Below are positions 45,325 to 59,586 of a stretch of 64,000 nucleotides of DNA, piece after piece (the first letter of the stretch is position 1; each line of letters starts with the position of its first letter). This DNA is from Diphasiastrum complanatum (taxonomy: Eukaryota; Streptophyta; Lycopodiopsida; Lycopodiales; Lycopodiaceae). The DNA is taken from the NCBI GenBank assembly GCA_029204225.1, contig CM055095.1, positions 62,774,523 through 62,838,522 on the forward strand, written 5' to 3'. Under the pieces are notes generated by a model. That model saw nothing but the letters and a program-made list of their open reading frames with translations, was not told the origin of the DNA and ran no database searches. The position numbers and the translations under genes were made by a program.

Positions 45325-47948
45325 ACTTGTGATGTGAAATGACTTTTTAGATTGATTTTGTGACCCTCATGAAACTAGATTTGAAGACATAGAGAATCTA
45401 GAAAGATCTACAAATGATCTGGATCACAAATCTTAGAACCAATCTTCATCCAAAATCTAGTCAATGTGAAAAATGGATCTCATCTAGATCACACAAACTT
45501 GACATGTAGGATTTGCTTCAACCACATGAAAAACAAACCCAATCACCCCTTTTGGGACTCACTCTTGACCCAAAGACTCTAACCTTTAGAGTTGTATTGA
45601 ATTTGAATTGGTTTGACAACAAGCTATGTCCTAGATTTTCATCAATCTTGACTACTTTGAAGAAAGTGACATCTAGAGATTTACCAAGATCTCAACCAAG
45701 ATTTTACATTCAAATATGGACTCCTCCCTGTTCTAGACACTCAGTGGGATCACAACTTGACCATCACACTCTTACAAAGAAAGCATCACTAGAACCAATT
45801 TGAGCTTCACACAATCATATGCCAATTCTACACTTCAAATTTTCTTGTACACTAATAATGACTTTGTAACATCCAAACAACTAGATTTGAACAAGATTCA
45901 AAAAACTAGCAAGACCTCCCAAGGTCTAGATCACAAACTCTAGAATCACACCACACCAAATGGAAAAGTCTTGCAAGTATCCATATAAAATTTTCTTTTT
46001 GTAGAGACATTTTGTTGTGACAATTGGTTAGATGCATAAGTTGACCTACAATGGCATTTATGATTATTGTAGCTTTTCGATATGTGGGTGAGTTGTGAAT
46101 TGTATTATGAAGGTGTGCCTCTTTTGAAAACATCACTAACCACAAAAATTGCCTGTTCAGACACAAACATCTTTATGTTATTGAATACAAAATCACGTCT
46201 TAAGACTTCAAAAACATCGGATACATGCTAATTATGAAAGAATTTACAAAAAATGCTATTGCAATGATGCATCATTTGAGTGTTCAATATATTTTATTGC
46301 ACTTATATGGCCAATTTCCAATTTCCTTTGAGCAACATGAAAATTTTGCAAATAATTGAATGCCGATTGCATTTAGTGGATGAATTTTGAAACAAAAATC
46401 TGTTCTCATAGTCACAATCGTATTCATGATCCGATTCACAGTTTCAAATTATGACTCCAAAAACTCATGTATTTTATTCATAATTTCAATTGCAATGGTT
46501 GCGATAGTAATTAAAAGTAGTCATTAAAAAAAAAATTGAGATTTAAATTTCTACGTGTCTAGAAATCTCAAATTTTAATGTTAAGAGGTAAAATTACAAT
46601 TGTGTTTACAACTTATATTCGTATTTATCTTTTATGAATTTTTTTATGATTGTTTTAGCCTTTGAAATTCATCATTTCAAATTTTCACACATTTTCACTT
46701 TTTCGATTGTGATTTATACTACTAAACACAAAATACTCTCAGTTCTTCCATCGTGAAATGTCGTGTCATTTTCGTTGATTGAATAATTCATAATTTGTGA
46801 TCTGTAGTCGTTTGCTTAGGATCCTGTGAAACATAATTCCGCAACAGATAAACGAAAAATCTACATCCTGTCAGAATTTGTGATACAAATTCTAGATGAA
46901 GATACTAAGCTATCAAAATCATGATTGATGTTATTAAAGTTATGGTTTTGCAATTTGATTATCACAAACTTCAAGTTTACATAGTCTTTCCCCAAAATAG
47001 TCATTGTTCATCCTATCTACCTTCAAGTAGATTGTGATTTTTCATCTTACAATTTTTTTGTTATATGAGCATATCACTATTTGCTAATCATAGGTCTGGA
47101 TATGATTTTGGTTTTATTGAATCATTTATTCATTGCAAAAGCCATACATCATTGAAAAGAAAAAAAACTTTCTCCAACGTATCTGCCATAGAGAAGTAGT
47201 CAAACACACAAAAAAAAAAATACGACAGTTCTATGAGACAATGTGAAGAAGATTCTAACCATGCAAAACAAAACTTACAAAAATTGCTTGTTCAGAAAAA
47301 CCCTTTGACAACAACTTGCAAATAAGATAAAATGGATACCAAAGAAGGGGAGTGGTCGTCCTCAAAGTCTAAAGGCTAAGCCCCCATAATTCCCATGTCT
47401 CCCAGGTTTCCAAGTCTCTTAAGCTGGTAGCTACTCTCTAGGATGCTAAATCCCTTTGGAAAAAGATTGTACCCATAACAAAGAGAGCAACGAAAGTGGA
47501 GAATCAATATTTTCTTAGTGGTTCTCCATTTTAGAAGGTGCTTGTGCACACCACCAATCCATTTAATTTGTGCACTTCACATTTACAATGGATTGCAACC
47601 AATCTACTTTTGTGCAATTTTGTTTACGATGTTTTATTATTTTGAGATCCAATAAAATGTGTGACTCTTAATATGCTATGCTTTTTGTTCCAAGTTGTGT
47701 TAAAGGTGTAATTACAAGGCATAAAGGGGTTGTAAAATTGTCTTTACTCAAACATGTAATTCTTATTTGCATCATCATCATCCTTCGTTCTTGGGTGTTT
47801 TTCTCAAAGCTCGTTTGATTATGTAGGGGTCATTAGTTGTTGATGCATTGTGCCACTAGCATTGTATTTCAGGGATTGGTTTGTGTGATTTTGAATCTAC
47901 AGTTTGGAAGCATAAGAACTAAATTATGAAAGCTACAAGTTCAAAACA

Positions 47949-47990
<42 letters not shown>

Positions 47991-48400
47991 TGGGGCATAA
48001 ACTAGTTTTAAGCTTCTTAGATCATCTAAGAGAGAGTGATCATGAACATTGTTTGCTCCAAGAGAAACACAATAAAACATTATATTCATTATTTCAGTTG
48101 TTAGGTGTAATATGATTAGCCAATTGTTAGCTACATAGATACCTTATGCAGATCACAAGAAGATTTTGTATTTTAACAAAAATACTTTGGTTGCTTCATT
48201 GAAGTTGTTCATATATTTTTTAGCGTCATTAGTTGAGACGGACATTGAGACATAGACCTTTGGATTCAAGCTTGAATCTCAATTGCCACATGGAACATGT
48301 AAGGCTGGGTCTCAATTGTAACACTATTACTCAACTAGGCTATCTTGGCTAGGTGTTATCCAACTCGGACATCTGGGCTAGGTGGGGAGTTGTAATTGAA
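45325..48400. other. Intergenic, nothing recognised
   Basis: About 3 kb of AT-rich sequence without domain-bearing frames. The only feature is a GT microsatellite at 47951-47989. Confidence 0.55.
47951..47989 (+). repeat. (GT)n microsatellite
   Basis: 39 bp of uninterrupted GT repeats. Confidence 0.95.
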
Positions 48401-48506
48401 TCTTAGTAATCTCACAAATGCAAGACCAGTTCAACAACAAAAAATGTCCAATTAGTCTTGACTTTGTTGGGTTTTTGCAAAGGAAGGCCAAAAGAGATGT
48501 CTAAGC

Positions 48507-48548
48507 ACGTGTCCTTCAAGAGATATGCCAAATCATTCTTTATATAAA
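48507..48548 (+). promoter_or_regulatory. Core promoter of the PH-START gene (G-box and TATA)
   Basis: GCACGTGTCC (G-box/ABRE-like) near 48507 is followed 30 bp later by TATATAAA at 48541-48548. Transcription would start near 48575, about 700 bp before the start codon, leaving room for a spliced leader. Confidence 0.55.
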
Positions 48549-48629
48549 CCCTGTTCACACAAGCACACACCAAACACGTACTTTTTCCATTGCTGCAAAA
48601 TACGTGATCTCTGATGCAGCTCTTACTTC

Positions 48630-48960
48630 GTTGAGATTTTGCAATCAGCTTCTGCAATTTTGCAGCAGCAGCAACAGGAGGAAATAAGTTTGCATCAGAA
48701 TCATTCCTGTACTAATCGTTTCGAGAGGAAATAGTTGTTTTCTGTCACCCATTTCCATGTATTGAAAGATCTGGGTCTTTCATGGTGTGCCGCTGTTGCT
48801 TTGTTGAGATTTTCCGATCAGCTTTCGCAATTTTACAGCAGCAGCAGCAGCAGCAGGTAAGCTTGCATCAGCATCGTTCCTGTACTAACAATTCCAAGAC
48901 GTTATATTGTTTTCTGTCACCCATTTCGATGTATTGAAAGATCGGGGTGCTTAAATGGTA
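48630..48960 (+). repeat. 173-bp tandem duplication with CAG tracts in the leader
   Basis: Unit 1 (48630-48802) and unit 2 (48803-about 48960) align along their length, sharing GTTGAGATTTT, a CAG run, TTGCATCAG and CTGTCACCCATTTC. Unit 2 has CAGCAGCAG followed by GTAAGC, a near-perfect 5' splice site; in unit 1 the same place reads GGAAATAAG, so that donor is lost. It lies between the TATA box and the coding start, with an acceptor-like CTTTTTCAG at about 49266, which suggests a leader intron. Confidence 0.6.
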
Positions 48961-49289
48961 GTACGAAGATAGCAAAAGACATATTCTGAGCTCAAGTTCG
49001 ATAAAGCTACACATTGTGACTTTGATGATTGTGTATTGGCAGATTGAATCTAATAAGCGCCTCGGGGTATCTTGTATTGCAGAAGTTTCCATTGCACATC
49101 GATAATTATCGTAAGAAATTCAGAGTATGCTTGCGTTATTTGAGTTGTATTACGGTTGTTTATCTTTAAGGTGACTACTGATTTTGCTATTGAGATAGCA
49201 AGCAAATTAAGGTCTGTGAGAAACTGTTTTTGCTGAAGGCAGAGAGTAAACTGCTTGCTTTTTCAGGCTGAATATACAAGATTGTTTGT

Positions 49290-50309
49290 ATGGAGGATGA
49301 GAAGGTGGAGGGGTGGCTGTACATAATTCATGCGAGGAGGATTCGGATCAGGTCTCCACGGAAACGTTACTTTTTGCTAACGGGAGATTGTGCAGCCTGT
49401 TACAAAAACAAGCCCGTCAATGGGAAGGAGGTCTTTGTTTGGCCCCATTCAAACCCAGAGCTTCAAATTGATTCTATTTTTTAAAACTTCAATAGTATCT
49501 GCACTTTAGCTATTACGTCCGTCCTTGTTTCTCAGTCTTTATCTGCTTATTTAAAAGGGATTTCCAATTCTTAGTACATCAACTTAATTGGTGTTTCTGA
49601 TATGAAATTGAACTGATCAGGAAACAATAAAAGCTGGCGTTATTCATCCTTACACACGTATTGTGGACAATGGAAGAGAGTCTTTTCATGGAAGGGTATG
49701 CTTCTAATGACATTGTGTTCATGATGAATATTGGTAGTACTTTGATGTTAGGATAGTTTTCTAGATGCTTGCTACATGATAAGTTATTTTGGTGACACAA
49801 GTATGAAATTAAACATGCTATAGTGGAGGGCAAATAAGGCCTTGGGTGTATAGGGTGCTGTGTTTGACGACCCTTGCCCAAGCATGGAGATCCGAAAACC
49901 CAACATACCTTGGATAGGGACGACTATCACCCATGCCTTTATTGCGCATAAAAAACCTAGTGTAAGTTATTTGGCTTTTATTTTTACTAAGAATAATACA
50001 TGTAAAAAACCCATGGGCTTTATACCTTTGAAGCAGTTTGTGCTGGAAAGCATGCACTTTCTTGCAGAAAGCCCTTAATGGGTAAAAGTTCATCTCTGAA
50101 CATAAAAGTAGAGCAATTTTGACCATAAATCCCTCCAAAATGAAATATACAAAATTAACTGGGATTTTATGTGCAATAGTAGGTAAGTTGACTTGTAACT
50201 TGTAAGTTAACTTGCTGCTACATTCCCTAAGAAATAATATCTAATGTGCATGCAGGTTCTTTTTGTATTTACGATTTATGACTCAAGCAACCCTGAACAC
50301 AAGCTGAAG

Positions 50310-50385
<76 letters not shown>

Positions 50386-53300
50386 CATACAAGTACATGC
50401 AATACTACTTTTATCTTGTGCATCTGGGACGCACCCGTAGTTATTGGATGTTCAAGTTGTTTGAGCACATTGAGCACATGACAATCTCAAAGCTCATGCT
50501 TCCAGGATACAACTCCAATTTTTCCATTGGATACTTAATGTTAAGAGAGAACAATGTCATGCTTATGTTTTCAAATTCTAGCACGACCCCAATAATGTAA
50601 AAGAACAAGATCTTTCATCTGAAACACAATTGCACCATCCATTTTGAATCCCTTTATATGATTTACTTGTTCTTGCTAGTAAAAAATCATCAACATATTT
50701 GTTTATTATGTATAAAGTGTTGTTAGACTTGCTTTTGATGAATGCTTACTTCAAGTGGTCATCTATCCTTTTTATTTTGAGATATTGGTGTTTGATTCAA
50801 AATATACAAGGCCTTCATTAGTTTGCACCACCATGTGCTCTTTACCTTTACCCTTTTAATTGGTCCACATAAATTTCCTCATTCAAATAACCCCATTTGC
50901 TAAGTGGCTATCCATAGTGTGTTGCCAATGCTATTGCAAATTTCAATAATGGTTATCATTGGACTTGGTACAAAGGTAAATTAATACCTACTTGTGAATA
51001 GCTTTTGGCTACCTAGTCTTGCTTTGGACCTATTTTCATAAACCTTTGCTCTATATTTAGTAATGTGAATCCCTATATTGATTAGCTTTTGGTTTTCTGC
51101 CAAGTGGATACAATTTCACATATCATTATGCAAAACAAACTTTTATTCTTCTTGCATTGCGTGTTGCCATTAGTGTTATTGTAGCTTATGATCAACTGGA
51201 TCTTTGGTGGTTGAGCCATTTGAGGTCGTGTAATGTGTTTGGTCCAAGGATGATCTCTAAAAGTTTAAGAACATAGAACTCTAAAGAATAAGCATGTGGC
51301 TTATTATCGACTAGGTCTTCACCGTTCTTAAACATAAAACTTTAAAGATTAAACCTCCTTTGATCTTGAACTTGAATTTGAAATAATTTGAGGTAGAAAA
51401 CTTTGATTTATGAATCAAAAAGTTCAAAAGAATCGTCTCCCCAAATTGAAATTAAAGGAGTATGAACTTAAGCAATAGAATGGATGAAGATTGATGAATT
51501 GATATATCCAAGCATACTTGATTTCAAGCCATAGGACCAATGGGAGTGATGATGATCCCCTACCACATCAATTACTATGTAATCACAGATTTTAATACAA
51601 GGAAGCGTAAATTGACAATAGATGAAGCAATCTAACAATCTTCCATGACAAACTCCCACAAAGAATGGCAAATAGCAACACATATAATCAATAGCTAAAG
51701 CCCTACAAGCAGTAGCATAGGCAAGAGTTCTTCCATGAAGCGCCCAAGAAACACCAAATCATGAGCTGAAAAATGAATTTGCGGTCTATTTATAGTACCT
51801 TGAGGAACACTAACAACATGATTCAAAAATAAAGGGAGGCATGTTTATTGTAAGGAAAATATTGTGCCCTCCTAAAGGAGCCCCACCTCAGGTACTTAAC
51901 TAATAAGAGTTGGGCCCTTAACTAGTCGTAAACATGAATGCATACAGAGGCTTTTAGGCTTGTACATGAATAAAAAGGGCTCATAGCCAAGAAATGGATG
52001 AAACAGTTGTAAATTTGTAGTAAAAACACAGGGAGCAAGTAAAATCACATGAGTTTATATCTCTTTCTCATCGAACAATATCAAGGAGGAACAATAACAT
52101 CAACATCAACTGTAAGTGTGTGCATGGAGAGAAACAACATCAAGGAGGAACAATAGCATCAACATCAACTGTAAGAGTAGGAGCTTCCTGGGACTAAATA
52201 GTGGTAGCAAGAGCACAAGCTTGACTAGGGGTGTATGATAAAAACATCAATAGGCACAAGTAGCCTTTACAACGGAACTACCATCCCATTGAACAAGAAA
52301 TTGAACTCCACACTGATGTCAGCTCAAAACTGAAGTTTGACCTATAAATAGCTGCTCCAATTGTTATAGGTTCAGGCAAAGATGTTGGCTGCGAAGAGCT
52401 CATGGCTTTTCATGATTTAGGCTATTTAGGGCCTATTTCATGGTTTTCTCTAGGTAGGAGCTTCTGTTCAGGTGTGGGATAGCGCGGCTCATAAGATGTC
52501 TGATGAAGACGACGAGACTCATTGGCAATGACACAACTAGTTTGGCATAAAAGTGCTCTTAAACCAATGGAACTAGCATCAGCCTCAACAATGAACTTAT
52601 TGAAATTAGGAAGACAGAACAAGAGCATCATTAAGCAATTGTTCAACTACTCAAAGGCAGTTTGACACGCAGGACTCCAAACAAAAGGTGTACCGTTTTT
52701 GAGTAAGTTGTGGAGGGGGTCTGAGACAGTAGCGAAATGAGGAACAGGCTTGCGAAGGTGGAGAGCTAGACCAAGAAACATATGAACCTGGTTAACATTA
52801 GTGGTAGTGGGCCAAGCAAGAATAAATCTAAGCTTACTAGGATCAAGTCGAACATGGCCATTGAATATGAGAAATCCTACAAACATCAAAAGAGCATTTG
52901 GATTGTTTGGCATAGAGTTGGTGATCAACAAGGAGACAAAAAACAATGGTCAAATGAGAGACATGCTCAAGCATAGTAATGCTGAGGGGCAGCTAAGATT
53001 TGCAGGCATCTTTGAAGGCCTGATTGGGGGTTAATTGCAAATTTCAGCAAGAAGGTCCCAAGGAATTGGGCTAGAAAAGTGGTTCACCAAAGAGGTACAG
53101 AAAGTGTTATTTACTAGAAGAAAGATGCAGTGCTATCAAGACTGTGTGGGAAAATGTGAGGATCTTGCCTAAGCCAGTGAATTCACAAAATCAAGCACAA
53201 AAGACTTGCATGCAATGATAAGTTAGGCTTTGAAAAAGAGCTAGAACATTATGGTAAGATTGCTTGTATTTGGCCGAAAAGTAGAGATTGGGATGGCCAA

Positions 53301-56300
53301 AAGAACTAGTCTCCTTGCTGGCCGAATGAACTAGTAATGATGCTGATCTTGGCAGCCAATATGATGGAGGGTGAAAAGACCTGCATGCATTAACAAATTC
53401 CCTACCTGTAGAGAGGGCACAAATCAGCAAAGGCTAGAATTTCAGATCTACATGAAATCAATGAAATATAACCTGTAGAATATATCAACCTGCAGCTTAT
53501 GAACATACAAACAGGATGCAAGTATTCGAATCAATTCTGATCCCTGAGCAGTGAGTTATGAACAAAACAAGATTGTCATTAATCTGCCTAGAGAGAGAAA
53601 ACACAATGCAAGACAATGATTGTAGATCCAAATGGGTGCTTGGAAAGTGTGGCAGCCCTCGTATTTATAGTGAGGCGTGTACAAAGTTTCATGCAAAAAT
53701 CTCCACTCAAACTTGAGTTATGGAATATACCTCATATCAGAGCTGCTGCTTGACCCAAGGAGGCTTGGGATATTTTGAAAAACTTGTATGAAATGGTAAA
53801 TCAATCACGAATCTTATTCTTGACTAATACACTTCATAAATTGAAGATGGGTACAGGTGAATCAGTAACGGACTACTTTACTCGGAAAGATTTGAGAGGA
53901 CAACTTATTGCCGTTGGAGAAAGTGTTCAAGATTCAGTGTTGGTATCCATTGTACTTAATAGTCTACCTTTGGCCTATCAAAACTTTGTAATGATGCTAT
54001 CGTTAAGAGAAACGAGGCCTTCTTTCGATGAGCTAAATGCCATCTTACTACAGAAGAAGAAGAAGCAGCTAGATACGGAGGAGAATCAATCAAATCGATC
54101 AGAAGATGGGAAGAAAGTGGTTCGAAAAGGAAACTGCTTTATTTGCGAAAAATTAGGACATTATGTAAAGAAGTGCTGGCACAACAAGTTCAAGAAAAAG
54201 CAGGACGAGAATTTTGCTGAAGAAGAAGAAACATCTAATGCAAAATTGAGTGCTTTGGATCTTGAAGACTATGAGTTGCTTTCGGCATCAACATCTTCTG
54301 GTGGTGGCTTCTCGAAGGAAGAAGACTATTGGTTTATTGATTCGGGAGCTTCAAAGCATATGACACCTACACGAGAGTGGCTATCTAATTCTCAAATATT
54401 AGATGATGGGTCAAATGTGAAGTTGCGAGATAACTAGACATATAATGTAAAAGGAGTTGGAAAAGTACAGGTTCAACTACCTTCAGGGACGATTGGAGTG
54501 CTTTATGTACCAGGAATCAAGAAAAACTTACTCTCAGTATCAGCTATTGCAAAGTAACACATGGTGGTGTAGTTTGATGAAGAGCGGTGTCTCATCAAGA
54601 AGAAAAATAATGAAGTAGTAGCTGAGGGCATACTTGCAGGGTGGTTGTACAAACTTCAGGCTCAGGTGGTGGATCATCATGCAAGTGTTGCGGATATTGG
54701 ATCATTGAGTAAGTTATGGCACGAGAGGTTTGGACATCTCAATTACAAAAGTCTACAAGTCTTGAGGAAATTTAACATGGTTATAGGTTTACCTCAAGTT
54801 GTTTCTGATCACAAGGTTTGTGAAGGCTGTGTCTTAGGCAAGCATCATATGAAGAAATTTTTGCCTAGTACATTCAGGGCGAAAAATGTTCTAGAATTTG
54901 TTCATACAGATTTGTGTGGTCCTATGAGGACTCAATCTTATGGGAGAGCAAGTTACTTCATGGTGTTTGTGGATGACTATTCTAGGAAGACATGGATCTA
55001 TCTTCTGAAGAATAAGGGTGAAGCGTTCAAGTATTTCACATGGTTGAAGACACAGGTGGAGAAAGAAACAGATAGACAAATCAAGATACTCTGCTTGGAC
55101 AAAGGGGGAGAGTATCTTTCTACGGAATTTCAGGTGTTTTGCAAGGATCATGGTATAAAGAGACAATTTGCAAACACAGACACGCCTCAACAAAATGGTG
55201 TTGCGGAAAGAAAGAACTGGTCTATAGTGGAAACTGTGAGGAGTAAAAATCTTTCAAATATGTTTTGGGGTGAAGCAGTTAAGACGGCGGTTTATCTTTT
55301 GAATCGAAGTCCTACAAAGGTTGTAGAAAATCGAACTCCAGAGGAAGCTTACACGGGTCGGAAGCCAGATGTAAGTCATTTGAAACTGTTTGGTAGCTTA
55401 TGCTCACATACCTAAGGATTCAAGGAGCAAATTGGATTCTAAGGCGACCAAGTGTTTACTCCTTGGATATGTTAGTCAGGAGAAGGGATACAGGTTATAT
55501 AACTTAGAAGGTAAGAAAATCATCATAAGTAGGGACGTAGTCTTTGATGAGGAGGCAACTCATAAAGATACGGAGATACCTTATGATAAGGATCAAGATG
55601 GAGGAATCCCTATATTATGTGACGAGTTATTACAGGAACCTGAATCGACACATGTATCGCCTATGCCAATCCAAGAACCTAGAGTGACTTTGGTTGAGAA
55701 AGGAAAGAGGAAGGAGAGATCAAGTATATGGGATACTTATTCACCTCCTACTTCACCAGGCAGGAAGCATCCTACATCAGAAGCTAGAAGATTGCCTAGA
55801 TGGTACTATGAAACTATCAAGGATAGTGTCATTATGGAATAGGGGGAGTCCAGTACGCATGGAACTAGGAGATCTGCTAGACTTGAAAAGCAACATGAAG
55901 ATCAAGATCGACAGGAGGTTCAACAGGAGGATCATCATGAAGATGGGAATGTACATTTTGCATATATGGCCACAGTATTAGAAACCAAGGATCCATCTAC
56001 TTTTAGAGAGGCTGAAAAAGAGGATACTTGGAGGAAAGCTATGGATGAGGAGTACGACTCAATCATGAAGAACAAGACTTGGAGACTTGTTCAATTACCT
56101 ACAAATAAAAAGGCCATTGGATGCAAGTGGGTCTATAGAACTAAGTACAAATCAGTTGGTTCTATAGATAAACATAAGGCAAGATTGGTGGCAAAAGGTT
56201 ATGCTCAACATGAAGGGATTGACTATGAGGAAACTTTTGCACTAGTTGCTAAGTCTACTACTATGAGGACTGTTTTATCATTGGCAACTCAGTTTAGATG

Positions 56301-59300
56301 GGATATTCAACAAATGGATGTAAAGAGTGCATTCCTGAATGGATTTTTAGAGGAAGAAGTCTACATGGAGAAGCCAGAGGGATACATAGTAGCAGGACAT
56401 GAAGACAAGGTTTGAAAATTGGATATGGAGTTAAGCAGGCACCTAGGGTGTGGTACACGAGGATTGACACATACTTTGAGGAACTTGGCTTTCAGAGAAG
56501 TAGTTCAGAGCATACACTTTATGTTTTGATCAAGGATGATCGTATTGCAATTGTAGTGATGTATGTGGATGATCTTGTTATTATAGGATCAGATCATAGT
56601 ATGATTCAGGGGATCAAGAAAGATCTCTCATCAGAGTTTGACATGAAAGATCTTGGTTCACTACAATTTTTTCTTGGGATTGAGGTATGGAGAGTAGCAT
56701 AGGAGCTATGTATTTCTCAATCTAACTATGCTCACGAACTTCTTGAAAAGTTCAATATGTCAGAATGCAAGCCTATTTCTACACCATATGATAGTGGATG
56801 TAAGCCTACTAAAGCTGAGGAAGATCAGGATGTAGATGAGACGTTATATAGAAAGCTTGTCGGAAGCTTAATCTATCTAACTAATACGAGACCAGATATT
56901 GCTTATGTTGTGAGTATGGTTAGTCAGTTTATGGCTAAGCCTAAGCAGATTGATTGGAAAGCTGCTAAGCAGATACTCAGATATGTACAGGGCACTTTGA
57001 GATTTGGTATTCTCTATGGTAGACAGGATGATTTGAAGTTGCAGGGATATGTGGATGTTGATTGGGCTAGAGATGCGGAAGACCGAAGATCTACTACAAG
57101 ATATGTTTTTAGTCTTGGTTCTGGTGCCATCTCTTGGAGTTCAAAGAAGCAGCATACTATTGCATTATCATCTACAGAGGCAGAATATCGAGCTACTACA
57201 AGTGCAACATGTGAAGCAATATGGTTACGAAGGATTCTACATGATCTACATATGGTACAAGATTCACCTATGGTACTTCAGTGCGACAATAAGAGTTGTA
57301 TTAAATTGGCAAAAAATCCAGTTTTTCACAGCAGGACAAAGCACATTGAAGTACAACAACACTTCTTTAGAGAGAAAATTCAAAGTGGTGAAGTGGAGCT
57401 TATCTATTGCCCTACGGAAGAGCAAGTTGCGAATATCTTTATCAAAGGACTTGGCAAAGAAAAATTTCAGAAGTTTAGAGAACTTCTAGGAGTACTAGAT
57501 AAAAAAGTAAAAATTAAGGGGGAGTGTTAGGAATTAATGTTCATTTGATACCCCTGAATGATAATGTGGCCATGCCTGCGTGCTATTATAGGGGCCATGC
57601 TATTTATAATAAATTCGTTTTTTAAGGCTTATGCATGTAGGTGGGCGCACTACTACTAAATTAAGATCTATTTAGCACTTAGAAATTCATCTTGGGACTT
57701 TACCCAATATAGGTAGTAATTATAGTAATTAGCTTTTGCTCTTTTGCTATTTGCTTTAGGCTCTTAGCTTTTCTCATTGATTGAAGAAACTATTTAAGTA
57801 GGCTGGCGCCCCACCACAATCATTCCGATATGCTAGAGCTTTGCTCAATTCTTCTATGATCTGAATTCTCTCATGCTTGATTTGTGTGAGTGCTAGTGGG
57901 ACTAGTAACTTCATCTAGAATTTGTATTACAAATTTTGACAGACATGTCACAAAAAATCTTTATAAAAAGTTTCATATGAAAATTTTGAATTTGGGTCAG
58001 GTGCCCAAGTTTAGGCTTTGGAGATAAAAATAAATATAAATAAAGTTTGTAAAGGCTCTAACTGACAAGTTGAGGATATGATGAGCTTTTCTTCTACGTC
58101 AGAAGAGCAGTAGAGTACGAAGCGTATGTTTTACAACAAGACATAAGGGTTTTTTCAAATGTTTTTGAACATGGTTCCAAGCTTTCTAGGTACTTCACTT
58201 ACCAGCTTGTACTTTCCACAAGAACAATAGATTATGAAGCCCTACAATTCAAATATAAGCCTTTAGCTTGGAACATGTCCTAACCAAATTAAGAATCTTC
58301 GTTCTTCCAAGCACCTCCTTAAAAAAATAAGCATGTGTTCCAAGTCCAACAAAGGCTATCAAAATCTGAAGATTTTTAAAGGTAAGGCAATGCCTTAAAA
58401 GTTTACATAGATGGTCAGCTTGTGGCTGCTTGTAGCGGGAGCAGTCTGCATCCTTCCACATGGCCCCAACATGACTCCTCTGCAGGACAACCTGTGGAGG
58501 TCAGATAACCCTTATATATTTTGGGCAACACTTGAATCATCTCGCAAGAAACAAAAATTAATTTGCTCCACCTTGCATGCAAGCAAAAGAACGATTATGC
58601 ACTTACAAGCAACCAACTAATCATTTGTCAATATTTTACCATTCCTTGCATAAAAGAATTTCACACTTAAGTCTTATACCATCCTTTACATAATCCATCA
58701 AAACTAGCAATGGACTAGATCAAGTACAAGATGGCCTTAGCTTTAACAAAGTTAGGAGAGGTGGCTGGTGACAAGGGGATGCTCTGTATTTAGTCATTAT
58801 GTCGGCTGAAGGACAGAGAAGAGTTCAACTTATGTTGGAGGCGATCGTACTGCTACTGAAGTTCTGTGATGATGATTGATGTGTGGATTCTCCTCTTTGC
58901 TGAAGGTGCTCTAGCAATCATTTTGTGAAGTGGACCATGATGTCTATCCTTTTCAGTTTTTCTCATTGGATCTTGGGGGGGATGTCGGATACAATCAGGT
59001 CATTGTGACATTTATTTACCTCGGAGTGAAATTTGCTCCAGGCTCAGGCTCCTAGGCACAAGTTATTCTAGCACTGCGATTCATGCATGAGATGTCTCCA
59101 TTAATTATGGCATGAAACAATAGCACTTGAACATGGCATGTTAGTTAGAGCCAAAGAGAGAACAAGGACAAGCATCACGTCCAACTTTGTATTGACAACT
59201 ACAAAAGTCCTAAAACTGGATCTTGAATACTAAACTTAGAAGAGGCCGCATTGTCTTGGCTTAACATCTACATGTTGACAAGGACTTTGCACACCCATGT

Positions 59301-59539
59301 AATTCTGGTCATAGAATCATAGACACTTTCATGAGATACTTTCCTGCAGATTGGCATCTTATTGGAGCTAGTGTTGACTTTTGTCATTCTTTGATGTAGA
59401 CTCATACGGTTCTTATGGTTTGCAAGTTAGTCATGATGATTAGATCTTATTAAACTATGTAGTATTTATGTGTCGGTCTTAATATAGGTCTGTGGTGGGG
59501 ATGCTATGATGGTTCAATTGTGTGTGTGTGTGTGTGTGC

Positions 59540-59586
<47 letters not shown>

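Noticed and set aside
58249-58620. Overlapping 70-residue frames on both strands
   Set aside because: Chance open frames in intronic DNA with no motifs.
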